48,593 bases of DNA from Candidatus Aminicenantota bacterium (lineage in GTDB: Bacteria; Acidobacteriota; Aminicenantia; Aminicenantales; UBA4085). Position numbers and translations under genes: made by a program. Each line of letters begins with the position of its first letter. Position 1 is the stretch's first letter. This document shows, piece after piece, positions 8,789-18,522 of the stretch. The stretch covers positions 1-48,593 of the forward strand of contig JAPKZI010000228.1 in NCBI GenBank assembly GCA_026393865.1, in the 5' to 3' direction. The notes under the pieces are model-generated. The model did not search any database. It was not told the DNA's origin and was given only the letters and a program-made list of their open reading frames with translations.

Positions 8789-9168
8789 TTCTTGTCGGAG
8801 GTCTCGGCTTCGCCGCCTTCCTTGCCTTCGCTGAGCTTATACATATATTTGATATTGCTCTTGAAGATGAGCAGATTGGGCGCGTTGTCGCGGTTGAGCT
8901 TGATGCAGTTGCGGTCATACCACTCGATGTATCCCTCGATCACCTGGCCGTCGCTGAAGACCACGGCCATCGGCGTTTTCTTGCTCATCTGTTTGAGGTA
9001 GTAGTAATTCTCGGCGGAGGTGTCCGTCGGCGGGTGGATCTTCTTCGGCGGCTGGGGCGGCGCCTGTTGAGGCTGGGGCGGCTGCATCTGGGCTTGTCGG
9101 ACCACTTCCCCGGCCTTGATCTTATCCTTGATCTCCGTGAAATTGGGTCTGATAAGCTTTCTGTTCAT
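8785..9168 (-). CDS. Hfq-like Sm-fold RNA-binding protein with N-terminal extension
   Basis: ENYYYLKQMSKKTPMAVVFSDGQVIEGYIEWYDRNCIKLNRDNAPNLLIFKSNIKYMYK matches the Hfq Sm1 pattern; stop overlaps the pdxA start. Confidence 0.78.
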   Translation of the reverse strand: MNRKLIRPNFTEIKDKIKAGEVVRQAQMQPPQPQQAPPQPPKKIHPPTDTSAENYYYLKQMSKKTPMAVVFSDGQVIEGYIEWYDRNCIKLNRDNAPNLLIFKSNIKYMYKLSEGKEGGEAETSDKK

Positions 9169-9270
9169 GAGAAATCTCCCGGTCTTTGAAAAATATCAGA
9201 TTTTTTTCGCTATCGGCTTGATGAGAATGATACCACCAAATGTGGAATTAATCAAAAAATATTTGTGCGG

Positions 9271-9933
9271 TCAGCGGCTCAGGAACGGCTGGAGGGCGGC
9301 CGACCAGTTCGCGGCCATGAGCCGGTAGCCGTCCCGGACCGGGTGGACGCCGGGCAGGAGGTCGGGCCGGTCCAAGAAAAGCTTATGATTGTCGACAAGC
9401 GGAAGCCCTTCTTCCTCCGCGATGGCCCGGACGGCGGGATTGATCTCGCTCTCGACCCGTTTTGCCGACTCCGGCGTGAAGGGAAGGGAAGTGGTCTCGG
9501 GAACGGGCAAAATGGTCGCTAAAAAGATACGAGGAGGCGTCCCGGTCCGGCCGGAAAAGCCGCGAAAGATCGTCACGATCTTTTTCATGTTGCTTTTGAA
9601 AACATCGGCCGGCGTGTGATCGACGTCGACCCGGACGTCGTTGGTGCCGAGCTGGAGGAGGACGAAATCAGGGCGCTCCGCCGCCAGCCGCTCCTTGTTA
9701 TTCTCGAGGAAACGGAGATATTCGCCCGACGTGTTCCCGCTCCGGCCGTAATTGAGGACCTTGGCCCGGATGCCGGCCTTGTTGAGGAGCTGTTGAAGAA
9801 AATGAGGATAAGCCTCGGCGGTGAGGCTGTCGCCGGCGCAGAGGACGATGACGCCCCGCGGAGAGGAGGCGCAGACCGAGATAAAGAACGGCAGGAGAAG
9901 AAGAAGGGAGGTACGGCCGACACGGATCTGCAT
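9271..9933 (-). CDS. Exported SGNH/GDSL lipase/esterase-like protein
   Basis: Signal peptide-like start, VLCAGDSLTAEAYP, LLQLGTNDVR, GVHPVRDGYRLMA (catalytic DxxH-type block). Confidence 0.85.
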   Translation of the reverse strand: MQIRVGRTSLLLLLPFFISVCASSPRGVIVLCAGDSLTAEAYPHFLQQLLNKAGIRAKVLNYGRSGNTSGEYLRFLENNKERLAAERPDFVLLQLGTNDVRVDVDHTPADVFKSNMKKIVTIFRGFSGRTGTPPRIFLATILPVPETTSLPFTPESAKRVESEINPAVRAIAEEEGLPLVDNHKLFLDRPDLLPGVHPVRDGYRLMAANWSAALQPFLSR

Positions 9934-10010
9934 CCGAATATATTATACCGCACGATCGGCCTTCGGACAAGAACGGCGGCCTGTCCCGGCGGCCGCGCGA
10001 AGAAATCCGG

Positions 10011-10039
10011 TTGACAAAGCGGCTCGACATTTCTATAAT
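10011..10039 (+). promoter_or_regulatory. Consensus sigma-70 promoter upstream of the RND operon
   Basis: TTGACA - 17 nt - TATAAT, exact consensus. Confidence 0.85.
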
Positions 10040-10056
10040 ATCGACTCGGTAATTCG

Positions 10057-10311
10057 TTGAATAAAATATATTTAGTTCTGCTGATCCTGCTCTTCGGAGG
10101 GACCGTCGTCTCCCACGATCTTTTCTGCCACGAGCATTTGCACGAGATCTCCAGCCCCCTCCATTCCCTGTTTGATTCTCCGGCCCCAATCGAGGTCTCG
10201 GCCTTCACCGGCAGCCCTCCGCCGGAGACCACCCTCTCCATCCAGAACGATAAGATCCTTCTTTATGATTATGTCGAAAATATCTTTCATCCCCCCGACC
10301 TTCTTTCCTAA
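10057..10311 (+). CDS. Small exported His-rich protein at the head of the efflux operon
   Basis: TTG start; hydrophobic signal peptide then HDLFCHEHLHEI; directly upstream of a TolC/RND gene set. Confidence 0.55.
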   Translation: MNKIYLVLLILLFGGTVVSHDLFCHEHLHEISSPLHSLFDSPAPIEVSAFTGSPPPETTLSIQNDKILLYDYVENIFHPPDLLS

Positions 10312-10367
10312 GCCCTCCAAAAAATCGCCCTAGGTCTTTGCCCGGAGTCCCTCCTTGGAGGTTAGAG

Positions 10368-11600
10368 ATGAGAAAAATCACATGTTCAATCCTTCTTTTA
10401 TGCAGTGTCATGTTCGCCATCGCCGGCGCGAGTGAAACGCTGACGCTCGAACAGGCGATCCAGACCGCGCTTCAGCGGAATCCCGAGATCCTCTTGGCCC
10501 AAAAGGAACTGGCCGCGGCAATGGGAAAACGGCTGCAGATGACGGCCGTGGCCGATCCGATGCTCGTTTTCAGGGACGAAGGGCTCGCCTTGAACAAGGC
10601 CAAGGACGGCTCCTTCGAAAAGGAATACAGCCTGGGGCTGGAACAAAATCTCGAATTCCCCGGAAAACGGGTCCTGCGGGGAGAGATCGGCCGCATCGGA
10701 GAGGACTTGGCGGCCTTGGCCCTTGACAAGGCCCGCCTCCTCCTCGGCGCCCGAGTGAAAAAAGCCTATTACCAGGCCGTCCTGTCCCGCCGGACGCTCG
10801 AATCCCTGGATCAGGCCTCGTCTCTTCTCGACCGGTTCATGGAAAACCTGGTGATCAAATATCAGGCAGGGGACGCCTCCTACAGCGATGTCCTCAGGGC
10901 CAAGGTCGAAAAAGCCCGGCTCCAAAACCAGATCATCGAGGAACGGAGGGCGGCGACCGCCTATAGGGCGGAGCTGAACATCCTCCTCGGGAATAAGGGC
11001 GACGACGCGGCGGCTCTCGTGACGGATATCGCTTTCGTTCCGCTCCAAAAGGAGCTCACGGCCATCAAAGAGGAGATCCGGACGTCGAGTCCGACCCTCA
11101 AGATGCTCGCCGCGAAGCTCCGGCAGTCCGAAGCGGGGCGGCGGCTGGCCAAAAAGGGCGGGCTCCCGGACTTTTCGCTGGGCCTCTATTTTCCCAGCCT
11201 CAGGAGCGGCGCCTGGGGTTTCTCGGTCGGGCTCAACCTGCCGGTCTGGCGAACGCGGCGGCAAGGAGAGGTTATGAAGGCGGAAGCGGCGACCGGCCAA
11301 GCCCTGATCTCGCTGGAGGCCGAAGAGCGCCGGCTGATGATCCGGATCGAGAACGCTTACGCCGGGGTCAAGGCGGCCGAGGAACAGGTGAAGCTTTTCG
11401 AACAAAAGCTATTGAAAGACATGGGGGACGAGATCCGCCTCGCCGTCAATCAGTACCAATACGGCAAGATCGAATTTTTCAATCTGCTCGATCTTTACCG
11501 GACCTATGCCGCGACCCAGTTCGAACACTTGAAGGCCCTTTATCAATATCTTTTGGCTTTGTCCGACCTCGAGGTCGCCGGCGAAGAATATACCGACTGA
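10368..11600 (+). CDS. Outer membrane efflux protein (TolC/CzcC-like)
   Basis: Signal peptide; LTLEQAIQTALQRNPEILLAQKEL; paired OEP repeats. Start trimmed to MRKITCS. Confidence 0.88.
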   Translation: MRKITCSILLLCSVMFAIAGASETLTLEQAIQTALQRNPEILLAQKELAAAMGKRLQMTAVADPMLVFRDEGLALNKAKDGSFEKEYSLGLEQNLEFPGKRVLRGEIGRIGEDLAALALDKARLLLGARVKKAYYQAVLSRRTLESLDQASSLLDRFMENLVIKYQAGDASYSDVLRAKVEKARLQNQIIEERRAATAYRAELNILLGNKGDDAAALVTDIAFVPLQKELTAIKEEIRTSSPTLKMLAAKLRQSEAGRRLAKKGGLPDFSLGLYFPSLRSGAWGFSVGLNLPVWRTRRQGEVMKAEAATGQALISLEAEERRLMIRIENAYAGVKAAEEQVKLFEQKLLKDMGDEIRLAVNQYQYGKIEFFNLLDLYRTYAATQFEHLKALYQYLLALSDLEVAGEEYTD

Positions 11601-11609
11601 GGAGCTCTC

Positions 11610-12728
11610 ATGAAGAAGCCACGTTCTCTATTCATCATGGCCTTGATCCTGGCCTCTGGATTTTCTCTTTCCGGATGCCGGAACCGGACCGCGGAGGAAG
11701 CGAAACCCCAAGCCGCCGCGGAATCGGCTCCGTCATCGATCACCCTGACGGCGGAGGCCGTCAAAACGGCGGGCATCGAGATCGCGGAAGCCGGGTTCAG
11801 GCCGGTCGTCCGAAAGATCCAGGCCATGGGCGAGCTCATGTTCAATCCCAAGAGGCTGGCCCACATGACGGCCAAGGCCTCCGGAAGGATCGAGCAACTC
11901 CTGGCTTATCAAGGAGATAAGATCCAAAAAGGACAGACCCTATTGACCTTGTACAGCAAGGATTTTCTGACCCTTCAAGGGGAACTTCTCCAAGCGCTCG
12001 AGCAGACGAAGAGATCCGGCGCGGAGCCGGCGGAGAGGACGATGGCCGAGGCGCTGCTGAATTCGGTCAGGAACCGCCTCCGTCTCCTCGACCTCACGGA
12101 CGGAGAGATCGCCGAGATCGAAAGGTCGGGCCTCATCCGGACCGTGCTCGAAGTCCGGGCGCCGATCACGGGGAACATCATCGAAAGCCTAGTCAACTTC
12201 GGCGACTTCGTCGAGTTCGGGGTCGACCTCTTCCGGATCGCCGATCTGTCGACGGTCTGGGCGGATATCCACATCTTCGAAAAGGATCTGGCCAACGTCG
12301 GGCCGGGAAGCGAGGCCGTGATCCGGCTGGGCGCCTATCCCGCCCGGGAACTCAAGGGCCGCCTGTTCCAGATCGGCAACATTGTCGAGGAGAAGACGCG
12401 GACCGTGGAAGGGCGGATCGAGCTGGCCAATCCGGATGGGCGGCTCAAGCCGGGCATGTACCTCGAGGCAGATCTCCAGTCCGCCGCGGACACGACGGCC
12501 CTCTTCGTCCCCGGCGGGGCCGTCCTTGATCTCCAGAACAAGAAGGTCGTCTTCGTCCGGACGGCTCCGAACACGTTCGCTCCGCGCGACGTAGAAATCG
12601 GGCTCGCCCTCGACGGATATGTCGAGATCGTCAAGGGCCTGAAGAGCGGGGAATCCGTGGTCGTCCGCGGCAGCTTCTTCCTGAAGTCCGAGCTGCTGAA
12701 AAAGAGCTTTGGTGAGGACCGGCCATGA
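11610..12728 (+). CDS. RND efflux periplasmic adaptor (CzcB/CusB-like), lipoprotein
   Basis: Lipobox-like LSGCRN; biotinyl-lipoyl-like hairpin region; adjoining RND pump gene with ATGA overlap. Confidence 0.88.
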   Translation: MKKPRSLFIMALILASGFSLSGCRNRTAEEAKPQAAAESAPSSITLTAEAVKTAGIEIAEAGFRPVVRKIQAMGELMFNPKRLAHMTAKASGRIEQLLAYQGDKIQKGQTLLTLYSKDFLTLQGELLQALEQTKRSGAEPAERTMAEALLNSVRNRLRLLDLTDGEIAEIERSGLIRTVLEVRAPITGNIIESLVNFGDFVEFGVDLFRIADLSTVWADIHIFEKDLANVGPGSEAVIRLGAYPARELKGRLFQIGNIVEEKTRTVEGRIELANPDGRLKPGMYLEADLQSAADTTALFVPGGAVLDLQNKKVVFVRTAPNTFAPRDVEIGLALDGYVEIVKGLKSGESVVVRGSFFLKSELLKKSFGEDRP

Positions 12729-15700
12729 TCGAACGGTTGATCGCCTTCACCCTGAAGCAACGGCCTCTCGTCGTCATTTGCGTCCTCCTCCTCGTCGCCT
12801 TCGGCGTCTATTCCTTCACCACGCTTCCGATCGACGCGTTCCCCGACGTGACGAACATCCAGGTCGAGGTCCTCTCCTCGGCGGCCGGCCTCTCGCCGCT
12901 CGAGGTCGAAAAATTCGTCACCTACCCGATCGAAATGGTCATGCGCGGGCTGCCTCGCCTCACTCAGCTCCGCTCGGTCTCGAAGTACGCTCTGTCGGTC
13001 GTGACCATCGTCTTCGAGGACGGCGTCGACATCTATTTCGCCCGCCAGCTCGTCCTCGAGCGCCTGATCGAGGCCAAGGACAAGGTCCCATCCGGCGTGG
13101 AGATCTCCATGGGCCCCGTCTCCACCGCCATGGGGGAGATCTATCAGTACACGCTCGAAGGGCCGATGCCCAAGGGCGAGGCGGACAAAACAAGCTACCT
13201 GACGGAGCTGCGGACGATCCAGGACTGGACGCTCGCGCCGATGCTCAAGTCCATCCCCGGCGTCAGCGAGATCAACTCCTTCGGGGGATATATCAAACAA
13301 TACCAGGTCATCGTCGACCCCGACAACCTGCTGAAATACGACCTCTCGTTGAACGAGGCGGCCGAGGCGCTCCGCAAGAACAACCTCAACGTCGGTGGAA
13401 ACGTCCTCCAGCGCCACGCCCAGCAGTATCTCGTCCGCGGCATCGGCCTCCTCCAATCCGTGGACGACATCGGGGCCGTCGTCCTGCGCTCGGAGAAGGG
13501 GACCCCCGTCCTCATGCGCGACGTGGCCGAGATCCGCTCCGGCCAGGCCGTCCGGCAGGGGGCCTCGGTCAAGGATGGGAAAGAGGAGGCCGTCGGCGGC
13601 ATCGTCATGATGCTCCGCGGCAGCAACAGCCGCGAAGTCGTCCGGAGGATCGAAGAGCAAGTCCAGGAGATCAACGCCGGAGAGGTCCTTCCGCTGGGGC
13701 TGAAGATCCAACCCTTTTATGAAAGGTCGGAGATCGTCCGGAACAGCGTCCATACCGTCAGCGAGGCGCTCATCATCGGCTCCCTGTTCGTCGTCTTCGT
13801 CCTGTATCTTTTCCTCCGGAGTTTCCGGGGCGCGTTCATCGTCATCCTGGCCCTCCCTCTGTCGGCCCTGTTCACGTTCATCATGATGCGGCTGGCCGGA
13901 CTCTCGGCGAACCTCATGTCGCTCGGCGGGCTGGCCATCTCCATCGGCATGATCATCGACGCGACCATCATCCAGGTGGAGAATGTCCAGCGCCACCTGG
14001 CCGAAGCGGGGGCGGCGGCGAAGAAGCTGGCCACGGTCTATAAGGCCGTCATCGAGGTCCGCAAACCGAGCATCTTCGGCGAGCTCATCATCGCTCTGAC
14101 CTTCATCCCGATCATCGCCCTGCAAGGGATCGAAGGCAAAATGTTCCTGCCGCTGGCATTTACCTATGTCATCGCCCTATTCGCCTCGCTGGTGCTCTCG
14201 ATCTTCGCCATCCCCGCCTTCTGCCACCTGTTTCTCAAAGCCCGGCAGGAAAAAAGGAGCGTCGTCATCGAGGCGGCCCGATCGGCCTACCTGCCGGTCC
14301 TGCGCTGGGGATTGAACCACAAGGCCGTTCTCCTCGCCGTTTCCGTCCTCCTCCTCGGCGGGTCGCTTCTGCTGGTCCCCCGTCTCGGGACGGAGTTCAT
14401 GCCGATCATGGACGAGGGCGCCTTCGACATGGACTTCCAGTTCCTGCCCGGCATCTCCCTTCCGGAATCCCTGGAGATGAGCCGCAAGGTGGAGGAAAAG
14501 CTCATGACGTTCCCGGAGCTCACGACGATCGTCTCCCGGACCGGGCAGACGGGCCTCGCCCTTGAAGCGCGAGGGGTCGAAAAGACGGGCTATGTGGGCA
14601 TGCTCCGCCCCCGCTCCGAATGGACGTCGGCCAAAACGCGCGAGGAGCTGACCGAAAAGATGCGGGAGGCGATGGAGGACTTCCCCGGCATGGCCTTCTC
14701 CTTCAGCCAACCCATAGCCTGCCGGATCGACGAGCTTGTGGCCGGAACGCGGGCCCAGCTCATCATCAAGCTCTTCGGCGAGGACCTGGACGTCCTCCGG
14801 GACAAGGCCGACGAGATCGCCAAGATCCTGTCCAAGATCCGGGGCACAACCGATCTGGTCGTGGAGAACATCTCCGGTCAGCCCTATATTTCGATCAAGG
14901 TCGACCGGGCCAAGATCGCCCGGTACGGCATCCATGCCGAGGACGTCCAGACGATCGTCGAGACGGCCATCGGCGGGAAGACGGTGACCCAGCTCTTCGA
15001 GGGAGAGAAATATTTCGGCGTCCAGGTCCGTTTTCCGGAGCAGAAACGCGACTCCGTCGAAGCCATCGGAAACATCCTCGTCGCGTCTTCGCAAGGGACC
15101 CGAATTCCCCTGAGCCAGCTCACCGACATCACCACGTCCGAAGGCCCGTCGCAGATCAGCCGCGAATCGGGGGAACGGCGGATCGGCGTCGAATGCAACA
15201 TATCCGGCCGCGACCTCGGCGGCTTCGTGGCCGAGTCCCGCCGTCTGATCCGGACGAAAGTGAAGCTCCCGCCCGGTTATTACCTGACCTGGGGCGGACA
15301 GTTCGAGAACCAGCAGCGGGCCATGCGCCGGCTGGCGGTCATTCTTCCCGTGACAATCGGATTCATTCTTTTCCTGCTGTTCGTGACCTTCGGATCCATG
15401 CGCCTGGCCCTGCTCGTCCTGACGAACCTCCCCTTCGCCCTGATCGGCGGCGTCCTGTCCCTCTATATCGCCGGGCTCTACCTCTCCGTCCCGGCCTCGG
15501 TAGGCTTCATCGCCCTGTTCGGCATCGCCGTGCTCAACGGGATCGTCCTCCTGTCCTACATCACTCAATTGAGGGAGGAGGGGAAATCCCTGCACGAGGC
15601 CATCATCCAGGGATGTTCGAACCGGCTCAGGCCCGTCCTGATGACCGCCTCGATCACCATCTTCAGCCTGGTCCCTCTCCTCTTCGCGACAGGACCGGGA

Positions 15701-15832
15701 TCGGAGATCCAAAAACCCTTGGCGGTCGTCGTGGTCGGCGGCCTCGTTTCCTCAACGCTCTTGACCCTGCTCGTCCTGCCCGCCCTCTACAGCTGGTTCG
15801 CGCGCACGAAAGAGAAAGAGGAAGAAAGCTGA
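12725..15832 (+). CDS. RND efflux inner-membrane pump, heavy-metal efflux (CzcA/CusA) type
   Basis: 1035 aa; MIERLIAFTLKQRPLVVICVLLLVAFGVYSFTTLPIDAFPDVTNIQVEV typical of the HME subfamily; 12-TM RND layout. Confidence 0.92.
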   Translation: MIERLIAFTLKQRPLVVICVLLLVAFGVYSFTTLPIDAFPDVTNIQVEVLSSAAGLSPLEVEKFVTYPIEMVMRGLPRLTQLRSVSKYALSVVTIVFEDGVDIYFARQLVLERLIEAKDKVPSGVEISMGPVSTAMGEIYQYTLEGPMPKGEADKTSYLTELRTIQDWTLAPMLKSIPGVSEINSFGGYIKQYQVIVDPDNLLKYDLSLNEAAEALRKNNLNVGGNVLQRHAQQYLVRGIGLLQSVDDIGAVVLRSEKGTPVLMRDVAEIRSGQAVRQGASVKDGKEEAVGGIVMMLRGSNSREVVRRIEEQVQEINAGEVLPLGLKIQPFYERSEIVRNSVHTVSEALIIGSLFVVFVLYLFLRSFRGAFIVILALPLSALFTFIMMRLAGLSANLMSLGGLAISIGMIIDATIIQVENVQRHLAEAGAAAKKLATVYKAVIEVRKPSIFGELIIALTFIPIIALQGIEGKMFLPLAFTYVIALFASLVLSIFAIPAFCHLFLKARQEKRSVVIEAARSAYLPVLRWGLNHKAVLLAVSVLLLGGSLLLVPRLGTEFMPIMDEGAFDMDFQFLPGISLPESLEMSRKVEEKLMTFPELTTIVSRTGQTGLALEARGVEKTGYVGMLRPRSEWTSAKTREELTEKMREAMEDFPGMAFSFSQPIACRIDELVAGTRAQLIIKLFGEDLDVLRDKADEIAKILSKIRGTTDLVVENISGQPYISIKVDRAKIARYGIHAEDVQTIVETAIGGKTVTQLFEGEKYFGVQVRFPEQKRDSVEAIGNILVASSQGTRIPLSQLTDITTSEGPSQISRESGERRIGVECNISGRDLGGFVAESRRLIRTKVKLPPGYYLTWGGQFENQQRAMRRLAVILPVTIGFILFLLFVTFGSMRLALLVLTNLPFALIGGVLSLYIAGLYLSVPASVGFIALFGIAVLNGIVLLSYITQLREEGKSLHEAIIQGCSNRLRPVLMTASITIFSLVPLLFATGPGSEIQKPLAVVVVGGLVSSTLLTLLVLPALYSWFARTKEKEEES

Positions 15833-15983
15833 CCTTCGAACGTCCAAATAGTGTATAATTCTACGTTTCTAATTCTCCGGCCAACGAGAAGTGAGAGCGA
15901 ACAGCGCCATCCGACCGGATCTTTCGCCTCATACCCCGGCATGATCAAGGACATGCCTAGAAGGAGGGCCTTGCCGAGATCAA

Positions 15984-17336
15984 ATGAGCAACGCACACCC
16001 CAGCTTCAAGAAAAAGCGACGCTTAACCCAGATCCTCATCATCGGCTTATTATTGGGGCCGTCCCTGTTGATCGCCCAGGATGACATTTTGTCCCTGGAA
16101 AAGGCGATCCAATTGGCCCTGAACAGGAACGAGCGGGCCATCCAGGCCACGGAACGGATAACGGCGGCCGATGCCCGGGTGATGAGGGCGCGCGCCTCCT
16201 TCCTTCCGGTGCTCAACGCCACAGGGAATTACACGAGGCGGCCTTTCGAGGTCAGCCGGATCATCGGCAACCAGATCTTCATCGTCCAAAGCTATAACGC
16301 TTTATCCGGCGCGGCCCGGCTCAGCATGACCCTCTTCAATTCCAGCAATATTCCGACGCTCCGCCAAGCGAACTTGGACAAGATCTCTGAAGAAAGCACG
16401 GCCGCCGACAGCAAGCGGAAGCTGACCTTCGAGGTCAGCAACGCCTTCATCGCGACCTTGGGAGTCGACCAGGTCCTTGAAGCGTCCAAACACCGCTTCG
16501 ACTATGCCAAACAGGCGCTGGACGCGGCTAAGGCGAGATACGCGGCGGGGCTGGTCTCGGTCAACGACGTGACCCGGGCGGAGCTCGAATACGCCACCGC
16601 CGAGATGGGGATCACCCAGGTCAGCGGCCAACGGGAAACGACCTGGCTCCAATTGAGCTACCTTCTGGACGATGAAACCATCCTTCAGAAGAAATTGCTC
16701 CCGCCCGAATTCCTGCTCAAAGCGGCCGCCGAGAGCTCCTCGACCCTGGAGCAGTTGATCGCCGCGGCCCAAGACCGCCGGCCGGACCTCAATTCCCTGC
16801 GCTGGCACGCTAAGGCCCAGCATGCCCTGGTCCTGGATCCCTCTCTTCGATACCTTCCCTCGCTCACCTTCACCGGCCAATATACGTATACGAACGAAGC
16901 GGGCTTGACCGGGAAGAACACCAACTGGAACGTCGGGTTGAGCTTGAGCTGGCCCATCTTCGACGGTTTCACCCGGAACGCCGACTATCAAGAACGGAGG
17001 GCGACGGCCTATATGGCGGACCTGGACGTCAAGTCCACGGAGCGGAAAGTGGACCTCGACGTCCGCGGCGCGTTCGTGACCTTGAACAGCGCGCGCGCGT
17101 CCCTCAAGCTGGCCAACGTCGCCTATGACGTAGCCAAGAGGAACGCGGCCGAGACCGCCGAGCTCTACCGGCAGGGGCTCAGCCAAGCCCTGCAGGTCGC
17201 CGACGCCAACGTCCGTCTGTTCGAAGCCGAGGTCGGACTTGTGCAATCCCGTTACAATCTCGGCATCGCCTACTTGAACCTCGAGGCCGCTCTCGGCCTG
17301 GACCCCTTTGGAAAGGAGCCGACCCTTGTCTATTAA
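15984..17336 (+). CDS. TolC family outer membrane protein
   Basis: LSLEKAIQLALNRNERAIQATERI; RYAAGLVSVNDVTRAELEYATAE; WNVGLSLSWPIFDG. Confidence 0.9.
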   Translation: MSNAHPSFKKKRRLTQILIIGLLLGPSLLIAQDDILSLEKAIQLALNRNERAIQATERITAADARVMRARASFLPVLNATGNYTRRPFEVSRIIGNQIFIVQSYNALSGAARLSMTLFNSSNIPTLRQANLDKISEESTAADSKRKLTFEVSNAFIATLGVDQVLEASKHRFDYAKQALDAAKARYAAGLVSVNDVTRAELEYATAEMGITQVSGQRETTWLQLSYLLDDETILQKKLLPPEFLLKAAAESSSTLEQLIAAAQDRRPDLNSLRWHAKAQHALVLDPSLRYLPSLTFTGQYTYTNEAGLTGKNTNWNVGLSLSWPIFDGFTRNADYQERRATAYMADLDVKSTERKVDLDVRGAFVTLNSARASLKLANVAYDVAKRNAAETAELYRQGLSQALQVADANVRLFEAEVGLVQSRYNLGIAYLNLEAALGLDPFGKEPTLVY

Positions 17337-18501
17337 ATCCATAGAAAAAGCCTTCCTCGGAGCGATCCTGCTCTCCCTCCTCCTCGTCCCCTCCTGCAAA
17401 AGGGGCGGCCCAGCCGAAGGCCAACCGGCGCCGCCCGCGAAAAAGGGAGGAGCCGCGGAGAAATCCCGGGTCACCTTTCCCGTCGAAGTCGCCCCCGTGA
17501 CCGTTCGCTCGCTCATTTACACCGTCAACGCCGTCGGCTCCGTCGACGCCTTTGAAAAGGTCCAGGTCACGGCCCGCGTCTCGGGCGTCGTGGACCGCGT
17601 CCTTTTCGCCGAAGGCAACCTGGCCGCCGTTGATCAGATTCTGGTCGAGATCGAGCCTGAGCGATACAAATTGGCCGTCGAATCCGCCCAGGCCACTTAT
17701 GACAAGGCTTTGGCTTCAAAGGCCGACGCCGAAGCCGGCCTCAAGCGGAGGCAAACCGTCATCAACCAGACGCCGGGCCTGATCCCCGGCGAGGAACTCG
17801 AGACCTGGCGGACCAAGGTCCTGCTGGCGGCGGCCGATGTCGCCCAGACCCAGGCCGCGCTCAATCAGGCCAAGCTCAACCTGCATGACGCTTACGTCCG
17901 GGCCCCGTTCAACGGGATCATCCAAACCCGGACCGCCCAGACCGGACAATACGTCCAGGTCGGGACGGTCCTGGCCACTCTCGTCCGCCGCGATCCTCTC
18001 CTTCTCCGCTTCAGTATTCCCGAGCGGTCCGCGGCCGAACTGCGGCCCGGACAGCTGGCCAATTTCAAGGTTCGGGACAACCAGAAGGAGTACGCCTCCA
18101 AGATCGTCCACGTCGCCGCGGCCGCCGACGAAGGGACCCGGATGGTCGCCATCACCGCCGAGATCCGCGACACGAGCGACATGGCCCTCCGGCCGGGCGC
18201 CTTCGCCGAGATCACCATCCCGGTCAGCGCCCCCCGCTCCGCTCCGGTCATCCCCCAGACGGCCATCCGGCCCAGCGAGCGCGGCTTCATCGCCTATGTC
18301 GTCGAAAAAGACATCGCCATTGAGAGGATCCTGGCCATCGGCATGCGGACCGCGGACGGCCAGGCCGAAGTCCTGTCCGGCGTGCAGCCGGGTGAAATGC
18401 TGGTGGTCCGCGGCGCCGACGCCCTGCGGGCTAACGCTCCGGTCCGGGTCATGAAGCCCGGCGAACAGGCCCCGGCGGCCCAGGCCCCAGTCAAAAAATG
18501 A
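17326..18501 (+). CDS. RND efflux periplasmic adaptor, lipoprotein
   Basis: LLLVPSCKRG lipobox; VTARVSGVVDRVLFAEGNLAAVDQILVEIEPE HlyD-type motif; TTG start preceded by AAAGGAG. Confidence 0.88.
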   Translation: MSIKSIEKAFLGAILLSLLLVPSCKRGGPAEGQPAPPAKKGGAAEKSRVTFPVEVAPVTVRSLIYTVNAVGSVDAFEKVQVTARVSGVVDRVLFAEGNLAAVDQILVEIEPERYKLAVESAQATYDKALASKADAEAGLKRRQTVINQTPGLIPGEELETWRTKVLLAAADVAQTQAALNQAKLNLHDAYVRAPFNGIIQTRTAQTGQYVQVGTVLATLVRRDPLLLRFSIPERSAAELRPGQLANFKVRDNQKEYASKIVHVAAAADEGTRMVAITAEIRDTSDMALRPGAFAEITIPVSAPRSAPVIPQTAIRPSERGFIAYVVEKDIAIERILAIGMRTADGQAEVLSGVQPGEMLVVRGADALRANAPVRVMKPGEQAPAAQAPVKK

Positions 18502-18522
18502 GGCCTCCAGAGGAGCAACTCC

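Noticed and set aside
12335-14125. 596-aa ORF on the minus strand (likewise 14177-15712, 17716-19152, 29571-30839, 36556-37608, 37611-38903)
   Set aside because: Antisense to well-supported genes in high-GC DNA; Asp/Arg/Gly-rich composition is typical of spurious shadow ORFs.
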